From the NCBI GenBank assembly GCA_003209225.1, contig QCRZ01000001.1, positions 1-64,000 on the forward strand: a stretch of DNA of 64,000 nt, read 5' to 3'. Below are positions 50,031 to 58,548 of this stretch, piece by piece. The notes beneath the pieces are model-generated. The model worked only from the letters and a program-made list of their open reading frames with translations. It was not told where the DNA came from and searched no databases. The stretch is from Pelagibacteraceae bacterium AG-464-B04 (GTDB lineage: Bacteria; Pseudomonadota; Alphaproteobacteria; Pelagibacterales; Pelagibacteraceae). Position 1 is the first letter of the stretch. Each line of letters begins with the position of its first letter. The position numbers were made by a program, and so were the translations under genes.

Positions 50031-50123
50031 GGAGAGATGGGTGAGTTGGTTTAAACCAGTCGTTTGCTAAATGACCGTGCGTGGAAACATGTACCGAGGG
50101 TTCGAATCCCTCTCTCTCCGCCA
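50031..50123 (+). tRNA. tRNA-Ser(GCU)
   Basis: Acceptor GGAGAGA (50031-50037) pairs with TCTCTCC (50113-50119), followed by discriminator G and an encoded CCA (50121-50123). The D stem is GGT/ACC. The anticodon stem GTCGT/ATGAC holds loop TTGCTAA with anticodon GCT. A long variable arm (about 50078-50095) is typical of serine tRNA. The T arm is GAGGG-TTCGAAT-CCCTC. It reads AGC/AGU codons. It marks the junction between housekeeping genes and the polysaccharide island. Confidence 0.97.
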
Positions 50124-50175
50124 ATAATCCAATGCCAAAGGGTGAAAAAATTTTTTAATAGGTTAATATTTTGCA

Positions 50176-50973
50176 ATGAAGACAAAATGTATATTACAAG
50201 CAAGAATTTCAAGCTCAAGATTATGGGGAAAAGTATTATTACCAGGTTATGATAAACCTTTACTTCTACATATTGTAGAAAGATTAAAAAAATCTAAATT
50301 ACTAGATGATGTTATAGTTGCCACCTCTTTCGAGAAAATTGACGATATAATTTATAATATTTGTAAAAAGCATAAAATTTCTGTTTTTAGGGGGCATCAT
50401 ACTAATTTGTTAAATAGATATTATCAGTGTGCTAAAAAATTCAAAATTGATACAGTTGTAAGAATTACCTCTGATTGTCCCTTAATAGACTCTAGATTAA
50501 TTGATAAAATTATTGTCTTTTTTAACACTAAAAAAGGGATAGATTATGTAAGTAATATTCATCCAGCAACTTTTCCTGATGGATATGATGTTGAGGTTTT
50601 TAATTTTAAATCTTTAAAAAAATCTTTTTTTGAAGCAAAAAAAAATTTTGAAAGAGAACATGTCACACCCTATATTTGGGAAAATTCAGATAAATTTGTT
50701 ATTAAAAATTATAGTAATTTGAGAGATATTAACTTACACAAAAAATATAGACTTACTTTAGATTATATAGAAGATTACTATGTTATTTTTAAAATTTACC
50801 AAAAAATTTATCCAAAAAAAAAAAATTTTGATTTAAAAGATGTGTTGAATTATCTAAAATCAAATCCTAAAATATTAGTTAATAAAAAATATCTTGGTGT
50901 AAATTGGTATAGGCATCATTTAACTAAATTAAAAACAATTAAAAAAAGTGATACAAATCTTAAATATTTTTAA
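50176..50973 (+). CDS. SpsF-type cytidylyltransferase
   Basis: 265 residues. The N-terminal CILQARISSSRLWGKVLLP motif and RITSDCPLIDSRLIDKII identify the SpsF/COG1861-like nucleotidyltransferase family, related to CMP-sugar synthetases but distinct from NeuA. HPATFPDGYDVEVF and EREHVTPYIW are further family features. It probably activates a sugar acid or similar compound with CTP. It is the first gene after the tRNA and is followed after 8 bases by an aminotransferase, a pairing seen in many polysaccharide clusters. Confidence 0.85.
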   Translation: MKTKCILQARISSSRLWGKVLLPGYDKPLLLHIVERLKKSKLLDDVIVATSFEKIDDIIYNICKKHKISVFRGHHTNLLNRYYQCAKKFKIDTVVRITSDCPLIDSRLIDKIIVFFNTKKGIDYVSNIHPATFPDGYDVEVFNFKSLKKSFFEAKKNFEREHVTPYIWENSDKFVIKNYSNLRDINLHKKYRLTLDYIEDYYVIFKIYQKIYPKKKNFDLKDVLNYLKSNPKILVNKKYLGVNWYRHHLTKLKTIKKSDTNLKYF

Positions 50974-50981
50974 ATTTTAAA

Positions 50982-52313
50982 ATGTATAAAAAATACAAGA
51001 AAAATCCAAAAAAACTTCAGACTTACGCAAGAAAATTAATACCAGGCTTATCACAGCTTTTTGGAAAAAGGCCAGAAATATATTTACCCGGAGGAAATTG
51101 GCCCACTTATTATTCTAAAGCAAAAGGAGTTTATCTTTGGGGAATAGATAAAAAAAAGTTTCTTGACTTTACAATGGTTGGTGTGGGGTCTGCTGTTTTA
51201 GGTTATTCAGACACGGATATAAATAAAGCTGCTAATAAAGCTTTGAAATCAGGATCAATGACAACTTTAAACGTTCCTCAAGAAGTTGAATTAGCTGAGG
51301 TTCTTACAAAGATTCATCCGTGGGCAAATAGCGTTAGATATGCAAGAACTGGTGGCGAAAGCATGTCTATAGCTATAAGAATAGCTAGAGCTTACTCAAA
51401 AAAGGAAAAAATTCTATTTTGTGGTTATCATGGATGGCATGATTGGTATTTATCTGCAAATCTTAAATCAAAGAAAGTTTTAAACACTCACTTGTTGAAA
51501 GGACTTAATCCGTTGGGCGTACCTAGCAATTTAAAAAATACATTAATTCCTTTTAAATTTAATGATTGGAAGGATATAGAAAAAATTGTCAAAAAAAATG
51601 CTAAGTATTGTGCCGCTATAGTTCTTGAGCCATGTAGAGATTTTTTACCTGACAAAAACTATCTTCAAGAACTAAGAATTATAGCAAATAAAAATAATTG
51701 CGTTTTAATATTTGATGAAATTACAAGTGGATGGAGGCTTGGTACTAGTGGCGCTCATAAAAACTTTAAAGTGAACCCTGATATAGCTATTTTTGGAAAA
51801 ACAATAGCTAATGGTATACCAATGGGTGCGATTATAGGAAGAAAAAACATAATGAAATTTGCTACAAAAACTTTTATAAGCAGCGCTCTTTGGACTGAAA
51901 AAATAGGTCCAACTTGTGCTTTAGAATTTATTAAAAAACATAAAAAACTTAATCTTGGAAACAAATTAATACATATTGGGAAAAAGATTAAAAAAATATG
52001 GTTTGATGCAGCAAAAAATTCAAATTTAAACATTCATATTCAAGGAATTGATCCTATGGCAAATTTTAGACTAGAAAACATTAATTGGCCTGTTGCATCC
52101 ACTTTTTTTACGCAAGAAATGCTTAAACATAAAATTTTAGCATCAGAAAAATGCTATGCTAATTATAAGCATACTCCAAAATTACTAGAAAAGTATAAAA
52201 AAGCCTGTTTTAATGTTTTTGAAAAAATTTCTAAATTAGAAAAATCAAATAGTTTGAAAAAAAAATTAGAAGGACCAGTTAAGCAGATGGGTTTTAAGAG
52301 ATTAACTGAATAA
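50982..52313 (+). CDS. Class III PLP aminotransferase (glutamate-1-semialdehyde aminomutase-like)
   Basis: 443 residues. FDEITSGWRLGTSGAH contains the PLP-ring aspartate, and the Schiff-base lysine is in IFGKTIANGIPMGAIIG. The family includes glutamate-1-semialdehyde aminomutase, but this copy sits among sugar genes and more likely acts on a polysaccharide precursor than in haem synthesis. The N-terminus YARKLIPGLSQLFGKRPE matches the polysaccharide-linked subgroup. Substrate unknown. Confidence 0.85.
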   Translation: MYKKYKKNPKKLQTYARKLIPGLSQLFGKRPEIYLPGGNWPTYYSKAKGVYLWGIDKKKFLDFTMVGVGSAVLGYSDTDINKAANKALKSGSMTTLNVPQEVELAEVLTKIHPWANSVRYARTGGESMSIAIRIARAYSKKEKILFCGYHGWHDWYLSANLKSKKVLNTHLLKGLNPLGVPSNLKNTLIPFKFNDWKDIEKIVKKNAKYCAAIVLEPCRDFLPDKNYLQELRIIANKNNCVLIFDEITSGWRLGTSGAHKNFKVNPDIAIFGKTIANGIPMGAIIGRKNIMKFATKTFISSALWTEKIGPTCALEFIKKHKKLNLGNKLIHIGKKIKKIWFDAAKNSNLNIHIQGIDPMANFRLENINWPVASTFFTQEMLKHKILASEKCYANYKHTPKLLEKYKKACFNVFEKISKLEKSNSLKKKLEGPVKQMGFKRLTE

Positions 52314-52391
52314 ATGAATATTATTTACATTAAGGCTCAACAATTATATCTTTATAAAACTTTTTAATAAGAGTATTTTATTAACAATTAT

Positions 52392-53471
52392 ATGTACGAT
52401 ATTGATTTTTTCAAAAATTCAAACACAATTAAAAACAAAATAACAAAAGGTTTTCTTAAAAAATCTGACATTGATGATATTACCGTTGAGTTGAATTCTT
52501 TAAAGAAAGAATCTCCATACATATACAATATAGAAACAACCAATTACTGTAATATGAAATGTGTTATGTGCCCAAGAACCATGTATATGACTAGAAAAAA
52601 TATTTGGATTGATGATGATCTTTTTGAAAAGTTACTAAATAACGTTAAAACACATGAAAAAGATAAACTTGAAAATTTTTGGAATTGGATTGAAAATGAA
52701 TATAATCAAAAAATTGATGAAGTTTCAGAAAATGGTTTTTATTTTTCAGTAATTTCAAAACATCTTGTTTTGCATGGATTTGGTGAACCTTTTTTAGATA
52801 AAAAATTAATTAAACGTATATCAATGTGCACAAAAAAAAATATTCCAACTTATTTTTCATGTACCCCAGCTACAATGACTGTTGAAAAAGCCGAAAAAGC
52901 AATGGAGGCAGGCTTAGGAGTTCTTAAATTTTCTCTTGATGCAATGGATGAAAGAAAAATTCAAAAAATTAGAGGCAAGAGAGCTAATTTTGAAGATTCA
53001 GTTGAAAAAATTATTAAATTATTAGAAATAAAAAAGAAACGAAATTTTAAAACTATTCTTGTCCCTTGCATGATAGATTTAGGATTTGATAATACTGATA
53101 TAACTATGCACAAAGAATTTTTAAAATTTTGGAGTGATAAAAAAGTTTTTGCTTATATAAAGAGTCAAGACAACAGATGGTTATACGAAAATGACAAGGA
53201 TATAAAAAGTAAATCTCATTATAGTCAGCAATATTGTGAATATCCTTGGCTATCAGTATCTATTATGGCCGACGGAAATGTAGTTCCTTGTACACAAATA
53301 TCTAACAGTGAATTAGTTTTAGGTAATATTAATGATAATTCTTTAGAAGAAATCTGGAATGGAAAAAAATATCAAGAACTTAGAAAAATGCATGTTTCAG
53401 GAAATTTTCCTAAAGGCCATAAATGCAATGATAAATGTGACATGAAAAAGCTTTATCAGTATCTAAGTTAG
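52392..53471 (+). CDS. Radical SAM/SPASM domain protein
   Basis: 359 residues. The [4Fe-4S] motif CNMKCVMC (C53, C57, C60) lies in ETTNYCNMKCVMCPRTMY. HLVLHGFGEPFLDKKLI is the usual GEP-type segment. A SPASM-like C-terminal region has cysteines in YCEYPWLSVSI, VVPCTQ and HKCNDKCD. An insertion of about 50 residues separates the iron-sulfur motif from the GEP segment. It may modify a sugar or peptide; the context suggests surface glycan chemistry, but function is open. A 78-base gap precedes it. Confidence 0.82.
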   Translation: MYDIDFFKNSNTIKNKITKGFLKKSDIDDITVELNSLKKESPYIYNIETTNYCNMKCVMCPRTMYMTRKNIWIDDDLFEKLLNNVKTHEKDKLENFWNWIENEYNQKIDEVSENGFYFSVISKHLVLHGFGEPFLDKKLIKRISMCTKKNIPTYFSCTPATMTVEKAEKAMEAGLGVLKFSLDAMDERKIQKIRGKRANFEDSVEKIIKLLEIKKKRNFKTILVPCMIDLGFDNTDITMHKEFLKFWSDKKVFAYIKSQDNRWLYENDKDIKSKSHYSQQYCEYPWLSVSIMADGNVVPCTQISNSELVLGNINDNSLEEIWNGKKYQELRKMHVSGNFPKGHKCNDKCDMKKLYQYLS

Positions 53472-53497
53472 TCATAATGGAAATGTAAAAAGATTTC

Positions 53498-54379
53498 ATG
53501 AACTTAAAAAAAAGAAAAATACTAAAATTTAAAAACTACAAACCAATAATTATTTTCTTAAAAAAATTTAATTTAAATAGTTTTAATGATAATGTTAAAG
53601 TCAAAATTTATTTAAAATTTTTTGAATTATCTTACTTAATAAAAGAAATCTCAGAAGACACCAAAACGACAAGGTACCCAACATTTTTAAGAACTGTAAA
53701 GGCTGGAGAAAAAAAACCTTTTACTTATGAGCTAAGTGATCTTTGCAGGTTGCATTGGATAATTCTTTCTAGAAAAGCTTTAAATACATTGGAATATGGT
53801 TCTGGCTTTTCAACTATTTTTATGGCTGATGCATGCTATATTTTGTCTCATTTTTTTAATAATACATTAAGTGAAATTAGAGTTGAAAATAAATTTCATG
53901 TTTATGCTTTGGAAGAAAGTTTAGAATATTTAAAAATTACCAAGAAACGAGTTCCACAATTTTTATCTAAATTTGTTTCTTTAATTCATAGTAAAATTAA
54001 TCTTACCCAGTACGATGGAAGGTTTGTTACAACATATTCAACAATACCTGATATATCGCCAGATTTTATTTATTTAGATGGACCTTCAACTTTTGTGAAG
54101 AAACGTTTAAAAGGTTTCAGCATTAACAATATTTCAAGATTTCCGATGTCATCAGACCTTTTAACTTTTGAATACTTTTTAGAACCTGGAACTTTTATAA
54201 TTGTTGACGGAAGAACTGCTAATTCAAGATTTTTAAAAGATTATTTTAAAAGAAAATGGAAATATTATCATGACATAAAAGGTGATTGTCATTATTTCGA
54301 ATTAAACGAAACACCACTTGGCCCTTATAATAAAATTAAACTGAAGTTTTGTCTTGGTGATAAAATTAAATTTTTTTAA
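53498..54379 (+). CDS. Rossmann-fold (methyltransferase-like) protein, unknown
   Basis: 293 residues. LEYGSGFSTIFMADACYIL (about residues 98-116) resembles SAM-binding motif I, DFIYLDGPSTFVKKR resembles the motif II/III region, and EPGTFIIVDGRTANSRFL sits where a metal/substrate loop would be. Together these suggest a class I methyltransferase fold without a recognisable substrate type. It lies between the radical SAM gene (26 bases) and neuB. An active methyltransferase is plausible, not shown. Confidence 0.6.
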   Translation: MNLKKRKILKFKNYKPIIIFLKKFNLNSFNDNVKVKIYLKFFELSYLIKEISEDTKTTRYPTFLRTVKAGEKKPFTYELSDLCRLHWIILSRKALNTLEYGSGFSTIFMADACYILSHFFNNTLSEIRVENKFHVYALEESLEYLKITKKRVPQFLSKFVSLIHSKINLTQYDGRFVTTYSTIPDISPDFIYLDGPSTFVKKRLKGFSINNISRFPMSSDLLTFEYFLEPGTFIIVDGRTANSRFLKDYFKRKWKYYHDIKGDCHYFELNETPLGPYNKIKLKFCLGDKIKFF

Positions 54380-54426
54380 ATTAATAAGCAAACCTAATAC
54401 AAAATATGCATTATTTTTAAAACCAA

Positions 54427-55455
54427 ATGTTTAAAATAGGAAATAGAAAAATTGGAAATAAATATAAGCCATTAATTATTTGTGAACTTGGAATTAACCA
54501 TTTTGGCAATTTATCAATTGCAAAAAAAATGGTTGATCTAGCTTACAAAAATGGTGCCGAAGCTATTAAAAACCAAACACATATCTTAAACGCTGAAATG
54601 ATAGATAAAGCAAAAGAAGTCATACCCCCAAATTCAAATAAATCAATTTTTGAAGTTATTAAAGAAAATCATATGTCTTTTGAAAATGAAATTAAATTAA
54701 AAAAATATGTTGAAAAAAAAAAATTGATATATTTGAGTACTCCTTTTTCAAGAGAAGCAGCTCACAAATTATACAAATTAGGAGTAAAATTATTTAAAAT
54801 TGGATCAGGTGAATGTAATAATTTACCTTTAATTGAAGAAATTTGTAAATTTAAAAAACCAATAATTATGAGTACAGGAATGAACGATCTTAAATCCATT
54901 AAAGAAAGCGTTAAAATAATTGAAAAATATAAAATTAACTATGCTCTTTTGCATTGCGTCAGCGAGTACCCAGTAAATTATAAAAATATTAAACTTGATT
55001 ACATTCAAACTTTAAAAAAAAACTTTCCACGTGCAATAGTGGGTTATTCAGACCATTCAATAGGAATAACACCTTGCATTGCTGCAATGGCAAAAGGAGC
55101 ATGTATTATTGAAAAACATTTTACTGATAATAAAAAAAGAAAAGGTCCTGATATAATATGTTCTATGGACCCATTAGAACTATCTGCTTTAAAAAAATGC
55201 TCTGAGATAATTTTTTTATCTAATGGATCCAAAAAAAAAATAACTATCACAGAAAAAAAAACCTCAAATTTTGCATTTTCTTCAGTAGTCTCAATAAAAA
55301 ATATCCTTAAAAATGAAAAATTATCAAATAAAAATGTTTGGATTAAGAGGCCTGGTACAGGAGATTTTCCAGCAAAGGATTATAAAAAACTATTAGGTAA
55401 AAAGGCTAAAAAATTTATATTTAAAAATAAATTTATTAAGAAAAAAGATGTCTAA
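54427..55455 (+). CDS. neuB: NeuB-like sialic/nonulosonic acid synthase
   Basis: 342 residues. A TIM-barrel NeuB domain (ICELGINHFGNLSIAKKMV, LYLSTPFSREA-like segment, GYSDHSIGITPCIAA) is followed by a C-terminal SAF domain (NVWIKRPGTGDFPAKDY, about residues 299-315). The family condenses phosphoenolpyruvate with ManNAc or related 6-carbon sugars to 9-carbon nonulosonic acids. Whether the product is sialic, legionaminic or pseudaminic type cannot be read. It overlaps neuC by 8 bases. Confidence 0.87.
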   Translation: MFKIGNRKIGNKYKPLIICELGINHFGNLSIAKKMVDLAYKNGAEAIKNQTHILNAEMIDKAKEVIPPNSNKSIFEVIKENHMSFENEIKLKKYVEKKKLIYLSTPFSREAAHKLYKLGVKLFKIGSGECNNLPLIEEICKFKKPIIMSTGMNDLKSIKESVKIIEKYKINYALLHCVSEYPVNYKNIKLDYIQTLKKNFPRAIVGYSDHSIGITPCIAAMAKGACIIEKHFTDNKKRKGPDIICSMDPLELSALKKCSEIIFLSNGSKKKITITEKKTSNFAFSSVVSIKNILKNEKLSNKNVWIKRPGTGDFPAKDYKKLLGKKAKKFIFKNKFIKKKDV

Positions 55456-56581
55456 ACAAAACAAAAAAAAGATTTTGTTTTTAACTGGTTCCAGGGCCGA
55501 TTACGGAAAAATGAAATCTTTAATCATCGAAACCAAAAAAAGTAAAAAATTTCAACCATTAATTGCTGTTACCGGTATGCATTTACAAAAAATTCATGGA
55601 TATACTTTTAATGAAATTAAAAATGATTTTAAAGATATTAAAATTTATAAATTTTTTAATCAAAGTTATAAAGATTCAATGGATATTATTTTATCCAAAA
55701 CCATCACTCTTTTTAATAAAACTTTAAAATCAATTAAACCTGATTTAGTTGTTATCCATGGGGATAGATCGGAAACATTAGCAGCATCTATTCATTGCAA
55801 TCTTAACAATATATTAATAGCACATATAGAGGGTGGTGAAGTCTCTGGAACGGTTGACGAATCTATTAGGCATGCAACAACTAAACTTTCGCATATACAT
55901 TTTGTTTCTAATAAAAAAGCTAAAAATGTTTTAATTAAAATGGGTGAGATTAAGAAAAACATTTATATAATTGGTTCACCTGAAGTTGATATAATGATAA
56001 AAAAAGATCTCCCTTCTTTTGAAAACTTAATGTTAAGATATAATTTAAAATTTAATGAATATGGAATTTTTCTATTCCACCCAGTGACAACTTTAAAAAA
56101 AAAGGAAGTCATTAAGCAATGCCAAATTCTATTTAATGTTTTGAAAAAATCTTTAAAAAATTACGTAATTATTTACCCAAACAATGACACTTTTTCTGAT
56201 ATAATTTTTAAATATATTAAAAAACTCAAATTTTCTACCAGGTTTAAAATCCTTCCGAGCCTAAGATTCGAATATTATCTCACTTTATTAAAAAATTCTG
56301 AATTTATAATTGGAAACTCAAGCTCAGGAATAAGAGAAGCTCCAATTTATGGAATTAAAACAATTAACTTAGGAAATAGACAAAAAAACAGGTCAGGCAA
56401 CAAATTTATCTTTAATTTAAAATTTAAAGAATCTCAACTTTTAAAAAAAATTAAATATATAAAAAAAGAAAAAAATAAAAAATTTTTTGGTTTTGGAAGA
56501 GGTGATTCTGCAAAAAAATTTATTAAAACTTTAAACAAAGAAATTTTCTGGAAAACAGATAAACAGAAGTATTTTTCGTAA
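55448..56581 (+). CDS. neuC: Hydrolysing UDP-GlcNAc 2-epimerase, NeuC-like
   Basis: 377 residues. It has TGSRADYGKMKSLI at the N-terminus, IHGDRSETLAASI, AHIEGGEVSGTVDESIRHA and GNSSSGIREAPIYG, all NeuC/WecB-superfamily signatures, with the EVSGTVDESIRHA form pointing to NeuC. It converts UDP-GlcNAc (or a derivative) to ManNAc-type sugar plus UDP, feeding the NeuB reaction next door. Last gene of the first island block. Confidence 0.87.
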   Translation: MSKQNKKKILFLTGSRADYGKMKSLIIETKKSKKFQPLIAVTGMHLQKIHGYTFNEIKNDFKDIKIYKFFNQSYKDSMDIILSKTITLFNKTLKSIKPDLVVIHGDRSETLAASIHCNLNNILIAHIEGGEVSGTVDESIRHATTKLSHIHFVSNKKAKNVLIKMGEIKKNIYIIGSPEVDIMIKKDLPSFENLMLRYNLKFNEYGIFLFHPVTTLKKKEVIKQCQILFNVLKKSLKNYVIIYPNNDTFSDIIFKYIKKLKFSTRFKILPSLRFEYYLTLLKNSEFIIGNSSSGIREAPIYGIKTINLGNRQKNRSGNKFIFNLKFKESQLLKKIKYIKKEKNKKFFGFGRGDSAKKFIKTLNKEIFWKTDKQKYFS

Positions 56582-56587
56582 ATTTAA

Positions 56588-56845
56588 TTAATTATTAAGT
56601 TCATTTTGTATTTTTAAAATAAATTCTTTAATAATCTTTTTATCATTTGGATTAAATATTTGATCTTTAGAATTTGCTTTAATTAATTCATTTCTTAATT
56701 TATTTCTTATTATTTCTCTACCTTGATCGTTAGTTAAGTAATTAAGTTTATTCTCGTATTTATTTACAGTCATGCCTATAGTTAGTTGATATAAAATATA
56801 TACTCCAATTAGTATAAAAAGACTTTTATAGATAAATATTTTCAT
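56588..56845 (-). CDS. Small single-pass membrane protein, unknown
   Basis: 85 residues. One N-terminal hydrophobic helix (about residues 7-24) could be an anchor or signal. The rest is charged and probably helical (GREIIRNKLRNELIKANSKDQ). No known family recognised. It lies 26 bases downstream of the GT-C glycosyltransferase on the same strand, so the two may act together. Confidence 0.6.
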   Translation of the reverse strand: MKIFIYKSLFILIGVYILYQLTIGMTVNKYENKLNYLTNDQGREIIRNKLRNELIKANSKDQIFNPNDKKIIKEFILKIQNELNN

Positions 56846-56871
56846 AAACTTTCAATACTTTATTTTATCAA

Positions 56872-58482
56872 TTAATTTAATTTATAAACACTATTAATTA
56901 TCATTTCTTCAACTTTAAATTCTTTTAATAATTGATATTTTTCTTTTAACTCATTATTAATATCAATAGGTTTTCCTTTTTGATAATAATGATTTGTTAC
57001 AAGATAATTAGCTTTGTTTAATTCGTTAACAAATTTAATTCTTTTTTTATCTTTCTCGCTAAATAGAAGTAAACTAAAATAATATGGCGAATTACTTAAA
57101 ACATAGATCTTAATTTCTTCATTTTCATTGTTATTTAAAATAAAGGATATCGCTTTTTTGTTACTTACTCCCCAATAGTCTAATTCAAAAAATTTTTCTA
57201 CTTCTTTGCCTGCTAATTTGTTAAAAAAAACATACTGAAATGGGTGGTTTGTATACATCCACAAAAAAATCAAAATTAAAAAAGGAGCTGTAATAACTAT
57301 TAAATATTTTTTAATGTAATTTTTAGATAAAAACTCAAAGCCTCTAATGGAAATAAAAATCAAACATGGGTAAATAAAGTATAAGTGTCTCCATCCGTTA
57401 TATAGGGTTGAGTTGAGTTCTATTACAAGGAATAAAGTAAAATAAAAAATTGAAAAAAAAATTACATCCATTCTTTCTTTGTTGCCCATCCATAAATCAT
57501 TAAATTTTTTTTTTTTAGATAAGTTGATGAATCTAAAGGAAATTCTAATTAATATTAAATATGAGCCTATAAAAAAGAAAATTAAATAAATAATAGGAGT
57601 AGATATCAAAATCCAAATAATTGGATAGTGCCAAGGGAGATTCATTGCGCTAATGTACTGATCAAAATAAAAAATAGCTCCTGTCCAGGGGTGTGAGCTA
57701 AAAGTTTTTAATGCATGTAAAAAATTACTTAATGGACTGTTCCATAAATATGGCCAAAAAATAATTGTAAAAATAAAAAGTGAAAAAAAGAAATTAATTA
57801 ATTTTAAAATATTTTTTTTTATATTATTTTTATCATCTATAGATTTAAGTACAAAAAAAACAAAAATTATAAAAGGAATAATAATTCCAATAACTTTGGT
57901 TGCAATTAAGATTGAAGATGATAATGAAGCTAATATTAAATTTTTATATGAATTTTTATTTAAAAATTTTATTGCATAATAAATGCTAATAATGAATATT
58001 GATAGAAACAATATATCTTTGTTGTTGTAAAAGCTTTCTGCGAAAATTCTTGGACTTAATATGAAAAAAACTATTCCTATTATAGATAATTTCTTTGAAA
58101 ATCTTTTTTTTAAAAGTAAATAAAAGTAAATACTTGATATAAAAAAAATAATAAAACTGGCTAAATGTCTTAGTAAGAAAAAACTTTTTGAATTTTCTAT
58201 TTTAAATTTGTATTCAATAAAAGCTGTTGGTAAATCAAAAATTACGCCATATATCTTTGCTGTTTCAGCAAAACTTTTAGTATCATGTGTTAAATTAGGA
58301 AATATTTCATTAAACAAAAAAAATTTTCTAATAAAATTTAGTGAAACAAAACCATTTATTCTTTGATAATATTCATCCCAGGAAATTCCATAATCATCGT
58401 AAATTATAATTCCGGTAATTAGGAATCCTATAAATAAGCTTATTATGAGTAAATTTGAATATTTTTTATATTCTTTTTGCAT
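56872..58482 (-). CDS. GT-C fold membrane glycosyltransferase (ArnT/PMT-like)
   Basis: 536 residues with about eleven membrane helices. The first periplasmic loop contains YDDYGISWDEYYQ, whose acidic pair is typical of the catalytic base in GT-C enzymes using polyprenyl-phosphate sugars. NGWRHLYFIYPCLIFI lies in a late helix. The C-terminal 100 residues are a soluble domain. It would add a sugar to lipid A, O-antigen or protein outside the inner membrane. Donor and acceptor unknown. Confidence 0.78.
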   Translation of the reverse strand: MQKEYKKYSNLLIISLFIGFLITGIIIYDDYGISWDEYYQRINGFVSLNFIRKFFLFNEIFPNLTHDTKSFAETAKIYGVIFDLPTAFIEYKFKIENSKSFFLLRHLASFIIFFISSIYFYLLLKKRFSKKLSIIGIVFFILSPRIFAESFYNNKDILFLSIFIISIYYAIKFLNKNSYKNLILASLSSSILIATKVIGIIIPFIIFVFFVLKSIDDKNNIKKNILKLINFFFSLFIFTIIFWPYLWNSPLSNFLHALKTFSSHPWTGAIFYFDQYISAMNLPWHYPIIWILISTPIIYLIFFFIGSYLILIRISFRFINLSKKKKFNDLWMGNKERMDVIFFSIFYFTLFLVIELNSTLYNGWRHLYFIYPCLIFISIRGFEFLSKNYIKKYLIVITAPFLILIFLWMYTNHPFQYVFFNKLAGKEVEKFFELDYWGVSNKKAISFILNNNENEEIKIYVLSNSPYYFSLLLFSEKDKKRIKFVNELNKANYLVTNHYYQKGKPIDINNELKEKYQLLKEFKVEEMIINSVYKLN

Positions 58483-58548
58483 ATAAATTTTAATTATTTA
58501 CAATTTTTTAAGTTAATAAAAATTTAAAATTAAGTCTAAAATATTTAG

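Noticed and set aside
50064-50252. Open frame running through the tRNA-Ser gene
   Set aside because: It overlaps the tRNA and the start of the cytidylyltransferase in another frame and resembles no protein.
50982-52313. hemL, glutamate-1-semialdehyde aminomutase for haem synthesis
   Set aside because: The family is right, but the neighbours are all sugar genes and the N-terminal subgroup features match polysaccharide-linked aminotransferases.
52364-52384. TTAATAA/TTATTAA hairpin before the radical SAM gene
   Set aside because: Seven A/T-only pairs in DNA this AT-rich are expected by chance, and no supporting context exists.
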